From G963662905 sp963676415 (GTDB lineage: Bacteria > Bacteroidota > Bacteroidia > Bacteroidales > WRLA01), in the NCBI GenBank assembly GCA_963676415.1, contig OY781097.1:2480001-2544000 (forward strand): a stretch of 64,000 nt of DNA, written 5' to 3'. A program made the translations under genes and the position numbers. Positions 44,836 to 55,005 of this stretch are shown one piece after another (positions within the stretch are counted from its first letter, which is position 1; the number at the start of each line of letters is the position of its first letter). A model generated the notes under the pieces. The model was given only the letters and a program-made list of their open reading frames with translations. It made no database searches and was not told the origin of the DNA.

Positions 44836-46983
44836 TTAGTTTTTATAGATGATTTTTTTTGTAATTGTTTTGCTGTCGCTGATTAATTGGATGAAATAAA
44901 TGCCGTTGGCCAGGTTCAGGGATTTTAAATTAATGTACTGTTCGTTTTCGTTCGCAATGCTTTTATAGACAAGTTTACCTTGCGCATTCAGTATATTTAT
45001 GCTGCATGAACCGCTACCTGAGTAATCTATGGAAAGAACATCAGTTACGGGGTTGGGATAAAGCAGCAAAGATTCTGTGGCTGAGACAGGGGGAGTTTCA
45101 GGAATTCTAACTGTAGATTGCACAAAGGCCAAAGGCTGCCAAATTTGGCTTGTGCTGTTGCCTGCCTCGTCGGAAACAACTATTTTAAGGTCAAGATAGC
45201 CGGAGGAGTTGAATTGCGACAAGGCAGGGGAAAGGTCACAGGAATTAGGACATCCGCCGTAATTGAGCGAAGTACTGTCGAACAATGCAGGATAAGCCAC
45301 AGAATTCAATTCGGTCCATTCAGTATCTTCATTTTTTTTAAAATAAACCTGAACGAAATCCGGGATGTTCATCTGATAATTATCCATATCCCAGTCATAG
45401 GTATAAAAACAAACAGTAGCAGGCCTGTTATCCGTAAATGTAGTACAAGGTATTTTATCGGCACCTTGAGCCTTGAAAGAAGTAAGAACAGGAGCGTTGG
45501 CGTCTTCTTTACTCAAATCAAAAGAACTTTCCATTGTAACAACTCCCGGTAATTCCTTAACGAAATAATTACTATCTGTGACAACAAACGAATAAGCACC
45601 GGGTTCCTCTACAATAAACGGCTCCATAAAATTCAGCAGGGAGTCCGAGGATAGGATCCCTTCGTTATTCTTGATTTCAAATGTGCTCAATTTCTCATCG
45701 ATATTACGTCTTTCCAACAATTGACCGTTGATCAAATTATAACTGAAGATGGTATTTTCTTCCCATTTGTTGTTTCTACCAATATTAACTATAAATGGAG
45801 TTGTAAGTCCGATATCTGCAACAGAGTTATCAGCATATTGTGACAAAAAGGGCGTAATATCAGGTGTAAGACTAAAAACAATACTGTCGTTTATATTAAC
45901 AAAAAGCGGAGCGGTGGTTGTTTTCTTCCCATCGAACAAATTTTCATAGGTGGGTTTTTCCTCCCAAAATTCCACGATCGGGATAAAAGCAGAATTCTGG
46001 TTGTCGGGATGGAGCCTGTTTGATAAAAAGGCAACCAGGGTGTCATTATCAAATGAAGGGTATTCATCCATCATGTATCCAAAAGCACTGTATCCAAAAC
46101 GGCCAATATCACCATAATTAATAAGAATGTAATTCTCGTCTGAAGAATGAGAAGCATGCATCACCATTTTCATTATTCTATAGTCGTCGGGATCGTTTTC
46201 CAGTGTCGTATCCTTAGAAATTCCAGAAAGGCAGCCCATATCGGTTACATACAATTCGCCATGTTTAACATTAAACTGATTTAGAAGTATTTTGTACTTT
46301 GAACCAACATCTGAAATATACACATAACCATCGGGAAGGTTCATTTGGTAGCTACTGGAGCCAAGATAACAGTTTTCAGGAAGTTCTATGTCAAGGGTAA
46401 CCAACTGCTTTGTTAAGAGGGAAGGGTCAGACGGGCTAAGCAATTTATTATTTTGATCTTTACACTTTACGAATATTTTATGGTCAGCCATAAGCTCAAA
46501 ATTAATTACTGTGTCAATATCCCTATTGATATTCAGGGAATTAATAATAACGAAATATGTTTTAAAGGGCGGCTCCCAATCATTAAAATAAAATATGCCT
46601 TCATAAATATTTTCGGGTAAATCAATTTCCGCTGTGAGGAAATCTTCAGAGAAAACAAAATCAAAAGTAGAAAAACAAACAGAGTTACTGGAGAGATTAA
46701 CAGATGGATTTTTTTTATCAAAATGCAAGGTAAGATGATGCGTATTTTCGTTGTTAAAGCGTTCGTGTTTATCCGTCTGATTTTTCATTTTCTTAAAAGA
46801 CGGATTTAAAAAGTTGCCATCAACAATTTTATTAATCCCTCTGTAATGAACGTCGGAATATTTACCGTCTTTTCCTTCAATTAAGTAGTTGCCATGAGCT
46901 TCTTTTTCCGTTTTGAGCGTTTGTGCTGCTGCATAAATCGTCACTAAAAATAAAATTGTAGCTAATACTAAGTTTTTTTTCAT
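44836..46983 (-). CDS. Large secreted protein with T9SS type A sorting domain
   Basis: 715 residues; signal peptide MKKNLVLATILFLVTIYAAA. It belongs to the same family as the 58171 and 60577-63737 proteins, sharing THHLTLHFDKKN, the NINRDIDTVINFE motif and an 'IPDFVQVYFKKNEDTEWTEL' block. The C-terminal ~75 residues are a sorting domain (LLYPNPVTDVLSID, NGIYFIQLISDSKTITKKII). The last ~100 bp are almost identical to the 58171 gene. Role on the cell surface unknown. An exact promoter precedes it. Confidence 0.82.
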   Translation of the reverse strand: MKKNLVLATILFLVTIYAAAQTLKTEKEAHGNYLIEGKDGKYSDVHYRGINKIVDGNFLNPSFKKMKNQTDKHERFNNENTHHLTLHFDKKNPSVNLSSNSVCFSTFDFVFSEDFLTAEIDLPENIYEGIFYFNDWEPPFKTYFVIINSLNINRDIDTVINFELMADHKIFVKCKDQNNKLLSPSDPSLLTKQLVTLDIELPENCYLGSSSYQMNLPDGYVYISDVGSKYKILLNQFNVKHGELYVTDMGCLSGISKDTTLENDPDDYRIMKMVMHASHSSDENYILINYGDIGRFGYSAFGYMMDEYPSFDNDTLVAFLSNRLHPDNQNSAFIPIVEFWEEKPTYENLFDGKKTTTAPLFVNINDSIVFSLTPDITPFLSQYADNSVADIGLTTPFIVNIGRNNKWEENTIFSYNLINGQLLERRNIDEKLSTFEIKNNEGILSSDSLLNFMEPFIVEEPGAYSFVVTDSNYFVKELPGVVTMESSFDLSKEDANAPVLTSFKAQGADKIPCTTFTDNRPATVCFYTYDWDMDNYQMNIPDFVQVYFKKNEDTEWTELNSVAYPALFDSTSLNYGGCPNSCDLSPALSQFNSSGYLDLKIVVSDEAGNSTSQIWQPLAFVQSTVRIPETPPVSATESLLLYPNPVTDVLSIDYSGSGSCSINILNAQGKLVYKSIANENEQYINLKSLNLANGIYFIQLISDSKTITKKIIYKN

Positions 46984-47011
46984 GATACTAATATTTTAAG
47001 AATTTGCCTGG

Positions 47012-47043
47012 CAAAATTATTGTAAGCAAAGAGTGAAAACAAA
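47012..47043 (-). promoter_or_regulatory. Promoter of the 44836 gene
   Basis: Minus strand: TTTG (47040-47043), exactly 20 nt, TAATTTTG (47012-47019), an exact Bacteroidota consensus, ~29 bp before the ATG. Further right, 47251-47269 resembles one MITE end (TTTAACCTGGTTTATTCAT); nothing else is seen before 47284. Confidence 0.7.
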
Positions 47044-47283
47044 AAAACAGTGTACGCAAATTGTGGACAATCAAAAAGAAATCAGTATATAGTTATTTGC
47101 AACAACCTCGATATGAGAAGATAGCAAAATAACTGACGGATATTTGTTTGGAGCAGCGTCTCACGTTTAGGATTCCGGCAGGGACGATGATGGATATAGA
47201 AATCAGCCCTATCGAAGCCTCATGAAAGCGGGGAATTATTCTTATGATGAGCCTAATTTAACCTGGTTTATTCATGTATCAGG

Positions 47284-49080
47284 TCAAATATTCCGTAAAA
47301 AGTCACTGACAGGCGTGTTGCCGAGTGCCAATTTTTTTTTCAAGCGATATTTTGATTTTCTCACTGTGTCCGGACTGATATTAAGTAAGCGGGCAATCTC
47401 TTTGGTCCCAAGGTTAATTTTTAAATAGGCACAAAACCTGAGATCATTCTCTGTAAGACATGGAGATTTTGTTTTTAGCTTGTTGAAAAAATCGTGATGT
47501 ACTTGCTCAAACAGAAATTTAAACTGAGTCCACTCCTTCTCTACATTGCGATTTTCCTCAATTATCCGTGTCAAATCATTATAGAAAGTTTTATTCAGGC
47601 TATTATCGTTATAGTATTTTTCCGATAGTTTAAATATTTCATTGAGTAAATCGTTTTTGGTAACCAGCTTTAACGAAAAGCTCACCAGTTCCTTATTCTT
47701 GGATTCTATCTCAGTCTGATGTTTGTTTTTTTCTAGCTTTTTTATCTCCTCAGCCATAATCATTTTCTCGCGCAACAGTCGGTTTCCTGTTTTTTGCAAT
47801 TTGATTGATTTCCTTAGAGTCCGATTTATTATTAAAACAATTGTAAGTATAAAAACAATACTTATTACAAGGATAACATTATTCTTACGATGAACTTCAT
47901 ATTCCTTGATCAGAATATTTTTTTCCAATTGTTTTTTTTGCATTTCCATCTCCCACTGATAATCAGAAATTTTCTTCTGTATATCTGAATCTAAAATGCT
48001 ATCTTTGAGTTTTTCATAACTGATTCGATAAGCGAAAGCTTTTTCCCATTGGCCTTTTTGAGTCGCTATATCTGACAATGCAAGATTTGCGTTCATCATA
48101 GCTTTCCTGAAACCGCTTTTCGATAAATGCGGAAGGCTTTCTAAAAAGTATTTTTCAGCCCTGCCGAATTGATCCTTATCTATAAAATAGCTCCCCATAT
48201 TTAAACAAACAAGGCCGATCATCCTCTGATTTTCAATTTGTTTGGCAAATTTCAGCGCCTGTTCATTGTAACAGAGGGCAAGCGAATCATTTTGAATCCT
48301 ACTATTGATAAGTCCGAGATTCATTAACGACTTACAAATCATTATCGTATCACGGATTTCAGCAAGTAACTTCATCGCTTTTTCCTGATAAAGCATTGCT
48401 TTGATCGTTGAATCCATTCTTGCATAACAAATACCAATGTTCATCAGACTGCCTGCTGCATCTCTTTTATTGCCAAAATCCATTAAGATATCATATGCAT
48501 ATTCAAAATTATTTATTGCATCATCAAATTCATGCAAAGATAGCTTAACCAGCCCCAATCCGTTGGCTGCCATTCCCGATAGAAGATCGCTTGCTAAACT
48601 ATCACCGATTTTTTTTGCCTCGGTAAAATATTGTAAAGCAAAACGATAGTTATCCCTGTCATAATAGTAATTTCCAATACCGTTTTTTATCCTGGCAATT
48701 AATGTGTCGTTATTAATATTCTCTGCAATGGTAAGCGCCCGCCTGTTTGTAATTAAACTACTGTCACTAACTCCAAACGGCAGAATCACTCTGGCCTCGT
48801 TAAATAATATGTATGCCAGAGCACTACTGTCATTTGTTTTTTCAATAATCTGAAAAGCTTCATCAATCAGACGCATGCTTTCCTCTTTATTTTTCCAAAA
48901 CGATGAATCCAATGCGGCAAATATTTCCGACAGCCTTTTATTCTCAACTTTGAATTTTTTATTTGCCATATCCGAGGAGCTTCTCTCTTTATGGAAAATT
49001 ATTAATGCAAAGGCGCCAATAAGAAATAGTATAAAAAAAACACCAATCCATGAGGCTGGTTTTATTTTAAGAGGTTTCAT
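47284..49080 (-). CDS. TPR-containing membrane regulator with LuxR-like C-terminal HTH
   Basis: 598 residues from the ATG at 49080 (MKPLKIKPASWIGVFFILFL). A first membrane segment (~10-30) is followed by five or more TPR-like repeats (for example AANGLGLVKLSLHEFDDAIN, MLYQEKAMKLLAEIRD), a second membrane segment near residue 405 (VILVISIVFILTIVLIIN), a coiled coil, and a C-terminal helix-turn-helix (LTENDLRFCAYLKINLGTKE, ARLLNISPDTVRKSKYRL). This class links envelope sensing to transcription in Bacteroidota. It lies next to a T9SS gene but the target is unknown. Confidence 0.85.
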   Translation of the reverse strand: MKPLKIKPASWIGVFFILFLIGAFALIIFHKERSSSDMANKKFKVENKRLSEIFAALDSSFWKNKEESMRLIDEAFQIIEKTNDSSALAYILFNEARVILPFGVSDSSLITNRRALTIAENINNDTLIARIKNGIGNYYYDRDNYRFALQYFTEAKKIGDSLASDLLSGMAANGLGLVKLSLHEFDDAINNFEYAYDILMDFGNKRDAAGSLMNIGICYARMDSTIKAMLYQEKAMKLLAEIRDTIMICKSLMNLGLINSRIQNDSLALCYNEQALKFAKQIENQRMIGLVCLNMGSYFIDKDQFGRAEKYFLESLPHLSKSGFRKAMMNANLALSDIATQKGQWEKAFAYRISYEKLKDSILDSDIQKKISDYQWEMEMQKKQLEKNILIKEYEVHRKNNVILVISIVFILTIVLIINRTLRKSIKLQKTGNRLLREKMIMAEEIKKLEKNKHQTEIESKNKELVSFSLKLVTKNDLLNEIFKLSEKYYNDNSLNKTFYNDLTRIIEENRNVEKEWTQFKFLFEQVHHDFFNKLKTKSPCLTENDLRFCAYLKINLGTKEIARLLNISPDTVRKSKYRLKKKLALGNTPVSDFLRNI

Positions 49081-49649
49081 ATTATACAACGCAAAGATGT
49101 AATATGGACAAAAGTAATTATTAAATCGGATAATACGGACAAAACAGGCCTAGCGGCAAGGGCAAACGCATCATAATCGGGCTTATGTTTTCGATCTGCA
49201 TTAAAATAAATATTCGCCGCTTTACAGGCTGCTTAACTGTTAAGTTTGGGATTGACCTGATTCAGCGCATCAGCTTGTTATGTTTCAGACTTTCATGATA
49301 GCTTGATATATGAACTGCTTATTGGGAAAAATGTTTGCTCAATCATACAGGAGACTTCAACAGCCTGAAAGGCTGAAACATCAAAAAGCGGGGCAAGGCC
49401 GTGTTTTAAAACATCAAGCCATTATTCAGCCTGAAGGGCTGACAAATCAGAGTGCTCTCACCATAAAATGATATTATCACTTTGCAGTTCTACTATTTAG
49501 TTTCTGTCCATAATGTCTCCCGAAGCTTCGGGATTATTCTCGGTATTGAAACCAGTCATCCCGTACGTACGGGACTCCTTATTTTCAATACCAAGAATGC
49601 CTCGACCTCAAACATTCTGAACCAGAAACACGACTTTATAGACGAACTC

Positions 49650-49842
49650 TATTTAGTCTTTGCAAGAAAACGCCAAATACTGTGTTATTCTTGCCTTGAA
49701 AACAGTCATCCCGTATGTATGGGACTTCTTGATTTTCAAGACTGCGAAAGCACTTCGACAAGCTCAGCATAGCACCTTGTCTTTGACGTTTTCTTATCAA
49801 AGACTCAAAAAAAAGGTGTTTTCTGGCAGGCACTATTTATAA
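49650..49842. repeat. ~190-bp dispersed repeat, copy 1
   Basis: Nearly identical to 57089-57277. The ends form an imperfect inverted repeat (GTCTTTGCAAGAAAACG / CGTTTTCTTATCAAAGAC), with an inner part CAGTCATCCCGTATGTA. Non-coding; probably a small non-autonomous element. Confidence 0.8.
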
Positions 49843-49931
49843 AGCTTTTTAATCCCTGACTTTTTGATATCAATCCCCATAACATCAAACTCCGGTTTCC
49901 CGATTGTCTCGGGATAAATGTTCAACACAGC

Positions 49932-49973
49932 GTCCAGACTTTGCGCTGCGCGCAGCCAAGACGCTTAATTGTT
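49932..49973 (-). repeat. Partial cassette-type repeat
   Basis: On the minus strand it reads AACAATTAAGCGTC followed by GCTGCGCGCAGCGCAAAG and TCTGGAC: the first ~42 bp of the repeat that follows the + strand accessory genes. Here it lies just 3' of the minus-strand nuclease gene, so the restriction genes have the same 3' flank in the opposite orientation. Confidence 0.8.
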
Positions 49974-49996
49974 CTGTGCCGTTATTACTCCATCAA

Positions 49997-50617
49997 TCAA
50001 TTATTAAGCACTATCCAAAAGTGATGAAGGTTAAAATATGTTGAAATACTTTCACATTCAAATTGATGTATTGATAAGAATTCATTAGTCAAACCATCTT
50101 TCTTCGTTATTATCTCATCGATTGTGAAATTATCTTGAATAGAACAATTAATAACATCTGTCCAATGTTTAATTGTTTCATTTTCGACATAGGCTATCAA
50201 TCCATTGTTAGATATTTCATTAGGGTCTCCATGTATGCCTTTCTTAAAACGTTCAATACCTCCACTTGGGTTTCCAAAACTATTTTTCCCTATAACATAC
50301 TCCTGTTGTGTTTTAGTTTTATACTTTGGTAAGCGTTTACCTTCCACAAAAAATATCCTAGTATGATTTTCATCATTTAGATGGAAATAAATGTCTTCTC
50401 TGGATTGTTTTCCTTCTGAGATATTTTCTTTTCCAACTCCAATCCATAAACTTTCATTTGTTGTTCCAATGTAATTAAAAGTTTCTGCTAAAATCTGGTT
50501 TTTCAATCCTTCATTGTCGGAAGACTTTAGTTTTGATGAGCTTCTAATTATCCCATTTCGAATAATGTTAAATACAATATTTAAATACGGGGAAGTTGGC
50601 AAATTATCAAATCTCAT
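49997..50617 (-). CDS. PD-(D/E)xK-type nuclease, probable restriction partner
   Basis: 206 residues. A nuclease core is visible as D75 in REDIYFHL and E92-G-K94 in RIFFVEGKRLPK, matching the D...ExK pattern. The gene starts 2 bp after the methylase stop (TAATAATG), so the two are translated together. The size is small for a sequence-specific endonuclease; the methylase's long N-terminus may supply specificity. No characterised family was recognised beyond the fold. Confidence 0.65.
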   Translation of the reverse strand: MRFDNLPTSPYLNIVFNIIRNGIIRSSSKLKSSDNEGLKNQILAETFNYIGTTNESLWIGVGKENISEGKQSREDIYFHLNDENHTRIFFVEGKRLPKYKTKTQQEYVIGKNSFGNPSGGIERFKKGIHGDPNEISNNGLIAYVENETIKHWTDVINCSIQDNFTIDEIITKKDGLTNEFLSIHQFECESISTYFNLHHFWIVLNN

Positions 50618-50619
50618 TA

Positions 50620-53529
50620 TTAGTACCCATTTTTAAACATTAAACTCTTTATTTCTTCAGCATCTCTATAAGCAATACTTTTAGTCCAATATTTCATTGT
50701 TCTAGGCTTTAAAAAACTTATGCAATTAGGCTCATTTATGTATGTAATAATGCGATTAACTCTTAAGCCATTAGTTGATACATCATCATGCAAGATTTCT
50801 TTATATATATGTTCGTTTTTAGTATTCAAAACAGATTCTAGTGGCATGCTAACATTTGTATGACAAACAGTAGTCCAAACCCAATGATTGTTTATAACAA
50901 TCCTCTTAGGCTGGAACTTATAATCTCCATTTTCATAAAAACAATTCAAAACCTTACAAAGAGCATCTGTGTATTGCTCTATGTTCAATTCTGAAGCATT
51001 TTCAAACAGAGGGCCAGTTGTTTTGTTAATAGATTGAGCTATTAGTTCTGTGTCATGCCACACAGCTTTTTCCATTTCACTAACATTCTCAAATGCTATT
51101 GGATTTCCAATTTCATTTAGCTTCAAGGGAAGATTTTTAATATCTTGTGCATCAATTGTAAATCCTCCACTTTGCTGTATATATGTTTTAGAAGACATTA
51201 TTTTAATCAACGTACTGTAAAATGTTCTATTTTCCTTAAAAACATTCACAAAACGTTTCATTGTCAATTCATCACCACCCTTCATAGCAATTACTCCAGG
51301 TAAAAAACCAATTTTTTTATTGTTAAAAACTGTTGGTATATTATGATTCAAGTTAAGCCTCATTAAGACATTGGGAGGTTGTACTGTATTAGTTTTTATT
51401 TCATTTCGTTTTATCAATTTACCAACCTGTTTGTAGGTGGCTCCTTTTATCGAATCTGTAACAAAATTATCAGTATCAATAAGCTCTATACCATCAAGGT
51501 CAATTTTATTATCCGATGAATTATCTGTTCTATATCCATTAAAAATATTGTCATTAAAAAACTCCCTAATTGTAACAAAACTAACAGCAGTGTTCAGATA
51601 TTTGTCTAAATAAAAATGCAACCGTCCTCCTCCTAAAAGATTCGATTTCCAATAATACTTATCCTCAATAGCTCTCTCAAATGGAACATAAAAGCGGTCG
51701 TATTTATCAGTTTGAAATCTAACTGCACCTTTGTGATTCAAATACGAACTCCTAATAACTATATGTTCTATTGATTTCTTTGTGCTCTCAGATTTCTGCA
51801 CCAATACTGCTATGGTAGCAACTTTTGTATTTCCCCATAAATAATTTATCAATGGAGTAAAATCATAAATTTTCTTGGTTTCCCATTTGGAAAAAACAGT
51901 CTTTCTAAATATTAGCGAAGTCGGATTATATAAAAACGCAGTAGACGGCATAACCATAAATAAAAATCCTGCAGGTTTTAATAATTTCTCAATTGATTGA
52001 TAAAATATTGTTAATGCTGGATTTTTGTACGGGAATTCCTTTTTTCTATTTTTTTCATCAACAAAAAATTCTTCATCACAAATGTCATCTAATCCTTTCT
52101 TTGCATTCTGTCTGTTTTCAACCTTATCAATATTAAAGGGTGGGTTTCCAACAACAATATCAAACTTTAAATGTGTTGATTTATACCATTTAAATATGCC
52201 TTTAGATTCCAGATTCCCATTTGAAATAAGATTATCAAACTGAATTAATTCAATATCTTTAGGATGAAAATGGCTAGTATATTCTATCTGCAACGATGTC
52301 GCAGTAATTGAAATTGCATCAGGATTGATATCAACGCCATATATACAGTTTGATAATATTTTCTTTAAAGCGTCAATGTCATTTTTTCCTTCAACTTTCT
52401 GTTTGTTGTTTTGTAACATCCATAATGTAATAAGTCTTTTATAAGCCAACACAAGAAAAATACCAGAACCGCAAGAAGGGTCTAAAAGCTTAAAGTTCTC
52501 AAAATCAATTTCAGAATCAAATGGTAAAAGTTCGTCAACAAGTAGACGAGCTAAATGCGGAGGTGTATAATATGCTCCATCCTTCTTCTGGCGTCCATCT
52601 ACTGATAATATAAATCGTTCATATAATCTCGAAATAAACTCAATCGGAATAAACTTCAAATCATATAATTTCCAAAATGAACCTTGCCCATCTTTTTCAA
52701 AACGGCCATCCAAAGCAATTGCTATTGAAGTAAGATTACTTTTTGAAATTTCATCTATCTCTTCTTCAGATAAATCAAAAACCCCTCCATTATACTTTTT
52801 ATTTAGTTCTGAGAATAAGTCAAGAATATTACCTTCCTTAAGCACATCGCAGAAGGTTGCATTATTCTTTGATTCACTAAGAAATAATGAAAAATAATTA
52901 TTCCTAAAAATATTTGCTCCATTATCATCAACCTGTTCTTCTAAATACTTTATTAAAATACATTTAACAACTAACGGTCTTAATACATGTGGTGGACAAC
53001 CAATTTTATCCTGCTTTGCAAGAATGCTTTTGTCAATATGGTCAAGTAATTTCACATATGGAGAAACGGAAAGATAATCGGCAGTTTTTTCTTCTAGTAT
53101 TCTTCCTGAAAAGATTAATTCTCTTAATTTATCATCAATTCTTGGAATAAGAGGAAAAAGGTAATTTGCTAAGAGTTTTCCTTCATCTGATAACTTAACA
53201 GGTTGGCGAGTATCAATTATTTTAACTTCATCTGAATAAATAATTATCGCTAAAGCAATATCTCCAATTGTCCAAATTCGCTTATTAATTATGGCGATAT
53301 TTTTCTCATCTGGGTTTTGATTACGATTATCATATATATAAACAAATGGGATTTTTTGTTTTTCTAATTCACTGTCAAGACAATAAAAATAATCAGCACC
53401 AACATGCTTTGCTTCAAGCTGATAATGCTTTAATCTATTATTATCTAAATTTTCTGATACAGAATACAGATTATCAGCATATTCATCAATCGATAATAAG
53501 TCAATAATTGTATTGTTTTCAGCTTTCAT
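50620..53529 (-). CDS. N6-adenine DNA methyltransferase (type IIG/Eco57I-like)
   Basis: 969 residues. The SAM motif DPSCGSGIF starts at D350 and the catalytic NPPF at N462 (VVGNPPFNIDK). The ~330-residue N-terminus resembles that of Eco57I-type R-M methylases. The C-terminal ~400 residues probably form the target recognition domain (GGDELTMKRF, IQQSGGFTIDAQDIKNLPLK). A -7 box TATCTTTG lies at 53551-53558 on the minus strand. With the downstream nuclease it forms a restriction-modification pair; recognition site unknown. Confidence 0.88.
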   Translation of the reverse strand: MKAENNTIIDLLSIDEYADNLYSVSENLDNNRLKHYQLEAKHVGADYFYCLDSELEKQKIPFVYIYDNRNQNPDEKNIAIINKRIWTIGDIALAIIIYSDEVKIIDTRQPVKLSDEGKLLANYLFPLIPRIDDKLRELIFSGRILEEKTADYLSVSPYVKLLDHIDKSILAKQDKIGCPPHVLRPLVVKCILIKYLEEQVDDNGANIFRNNYFSLFLSESKNNATFCDVLKEGNILDLFSELNKKYNGGVFDLSEEEIDEISKSNLTSIAIALDGRFEKDGQGSFWKLYDLKFIPIEFISRLYERFILSVDGRQKKDGAYYTPPHLARLLVDELLPFDSEIDFENFKLLDPSCGSGIFLVLAYKRLITLWMLQNNKQKVEGKNDIDALKKILSNCIYGVDINPDAISITATSLQIEYTSHFHPKDIELIQFDNLISNGNLESKGIFKWYKSTHLKFDIVVGNPPFNIDKVENRQNAKKGLDDICDEEFFVDEKNRKKEFPYKNPALTIFYQSIEKLLKPAGFLFMVMPSTAFLYNPTSLIFRKTVFSKWETKKIYDFTPLINYLWGNTKVATIAVLVQKSESTKKSIEHIVIRSSYLNHKGAVRFQTDKYDRFYVPFERAIEDKYYWKSNLLGGGRLHFYLDKYLNTAVSFVTIREFFNDNIFNGYRTDNSSDNKIDLDGIELIDTDNFVTDSIKGATYKQVGKLIKRNEIKTNTVQPPNVLMRLNLNHNIPTVFNNKKIGFLPGVIAMKGGDELTMKRFVNVFKENRTFYSTLIKIMSSKTYIQQSGGFTIDAQDIKNLPLKLNEIGNPIAFENVSEMEKAVWHDTELIAQSINKTTGPLFENASELNIEQYTDALCKVLNCFYENGDYKFQPKRIVINNHWVWTTVCHTNVSMPLESVLNTKNEHIYKEILHDDVSTNGLRVNRIITYINEPNCISFLKPRTMKYWTKSIAYRDAEEIKSLMFKNGY

Positions 53530-53821
53530 TTATTCGATTTTAAATAAACACAAAGATAGTAAATTCAAATCACATCTTGTTTTCATGGCAGAATTTTATT
53601 TTTAATGGCACAGAACGTTCAGTATATGCAAAGTAATCGATGGCGGGCTTTAAACTTATCAAACTGCTATGATTTTGAAGCGGGCTACAACCGTTGAATT
53701 TACTACTATTTCGCCTATTTTGTATATACATTGTGTGTACCCAACATGTTTGCCGTGCACACAGCTGTAAGCTTTGAATAAATTCCAAAATTGCAACATA
53801 TTTATTTAAAATGCAAATGCT

Positions 53822-54966
53822 GTGTGCCAAATATTATCCAAAGGGTGAAAGTCCCTCATGCGCGGGATTAGCATTCCGAAGCATTAGTAAGCCACAAGCC
53901 GCCGGGCTGAGCCTGCCGATGCCTGGTTTGCCGCGAGGCATGAAGTGAAGGAAGTGGGACTACAAATTCCGGTACTGAGCCATCGACAGGCTCATGCTAA
54001 ATCAAGCAGGAACTGGATACGAGGCATAACTTCAGGGGGTGAGCAGCCACACCACAACAACGCCCAAAAGGTTACAGGTCTGTAGTTATGTAGATCCTGC
54101 AGCGATTGGAAGGAGGATATCAACCTTACAGTTACGGTTTTCGGCCAAGGCGCAACTGCCATCAGGCTGTCAGCAAGTCACTTGGCTTAATAAACTCTGG
54201 ATACCAACACATTGTAGAGATCGGCTTTCAAAAGATTCTTCGATAATGTGGATCACATGCTGTTGCTGCAGATACTCTACAGAAAGATTAATACAAAGCG
54301 AGCATGTGCCTGCTGCGCAGATGGCTGTGCGCGCCGCTTGAACGGAACGGTAAACAGGAGAAGCGCAGGATAGGTGTACCCCAGGGAAGCCCAATCAGTC
54401 TATTGCTGTCCAACATAGTGTTACATGAGCTTGATAAGGAGCAGGAGAGGCAGAAGCTTCGTTTTGTAAGGTACGCAGATGATTTCAGTTTGTATTTTAA
54501 AACAAAAGCCGAAGCCAGAAAAGCAGGGAATGCAGTTTATCTATACCTGCGCAACAAACTTAAATTGCCGATCAAGCGGGACAAAAGCGGGATACGGAAG
54601 CCTTTAAGCTTTCAAATACTGGGCTATGGTTTTGTTCCTGCCTATGGAAAAGGGGAAAATGGCAAATACCAGTTAGTTGTAGCAGCTAAAGGATGGAAAG
54701 CATTCAAAGCAAAGCTCAAAGAAGTAACACGTAAAACCAATCCGATGAGTTTTGCTGAACGTGTCCAAAAACTAAATTCCATCCAGCGAGGTTGGATCAA
54801 CTATTTCCAACACGCGTCCATACAGCAAAAGCTGTCAGAAATGGACGGATGGCTGAGAATTAAGCGAAGCGAATCACGAATACCGAAAAAGATAAACAAC
54901 AACATGAGTAAACCTCTATCAGGACGCTACAGCGGTCCTTTGACCGTCACCGGTCTACTCGATTGA
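53822..54966 (+). mobile_element. Degenerate, 3'-truncated group II intron
   Basis: The 5' end GTGTGCC fits the GTGYG intron start, followed by AAAGGGTGAAAGTCCCTC (domain I). The intron-encoded reverse transcriptase is damaged, and no domain V (GAGCCGTATG...GTACGGTTC) is present after it, so the intron cannot splice or move. Intron 3' ends occur separately at 25576 and 31210. The preceding gap 53559-53821 shows nothing else. Confidence 0.75.
54210..54966 (+). pseudogene. Group II intron reverse transcriptase/maturase, N-terminally broken
   Basis: The fragment FFDNVDHMLLLQILYRKI is followed by a frame break near 54300. The frame then continues with RRIGVPQGSPISLLLSNIVL, the catalytic FVRYADDFSLYF, and the maturase/RT thumb region (NSIQRGWINYFQHASI) to the stop at 54966. 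The first ~100-150 residues of a normal LtrA are missing or scrambled. Confidence 0.82.
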
Positions 54967-55005
54967 GCCCAGTACTTTCTTGTTATCAACGCAATATATT
55001 ACAAA

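Larger units (their letters stand above)
49081..49996. other. Intergenic region with repeats
   Basis: No supported gene. 49350-49460 holds two related hairpins (CAGCCTGAAAGGCTG and CAGCCTGAAGGGCTG), 49500-49640 has CCCGAAGC/GCTTCGGG-type palindromes, and 49650-49842 and 49932-49973 are described separately. Confidence 0.6.

Noticed and set aside
54039..54341. 100-codon + strand frame in the group II intron
   Set aside because: Out of frame with the reverse transcriptase; the RT motifs FFDNVDHM and GVPQGSP are in other frames.
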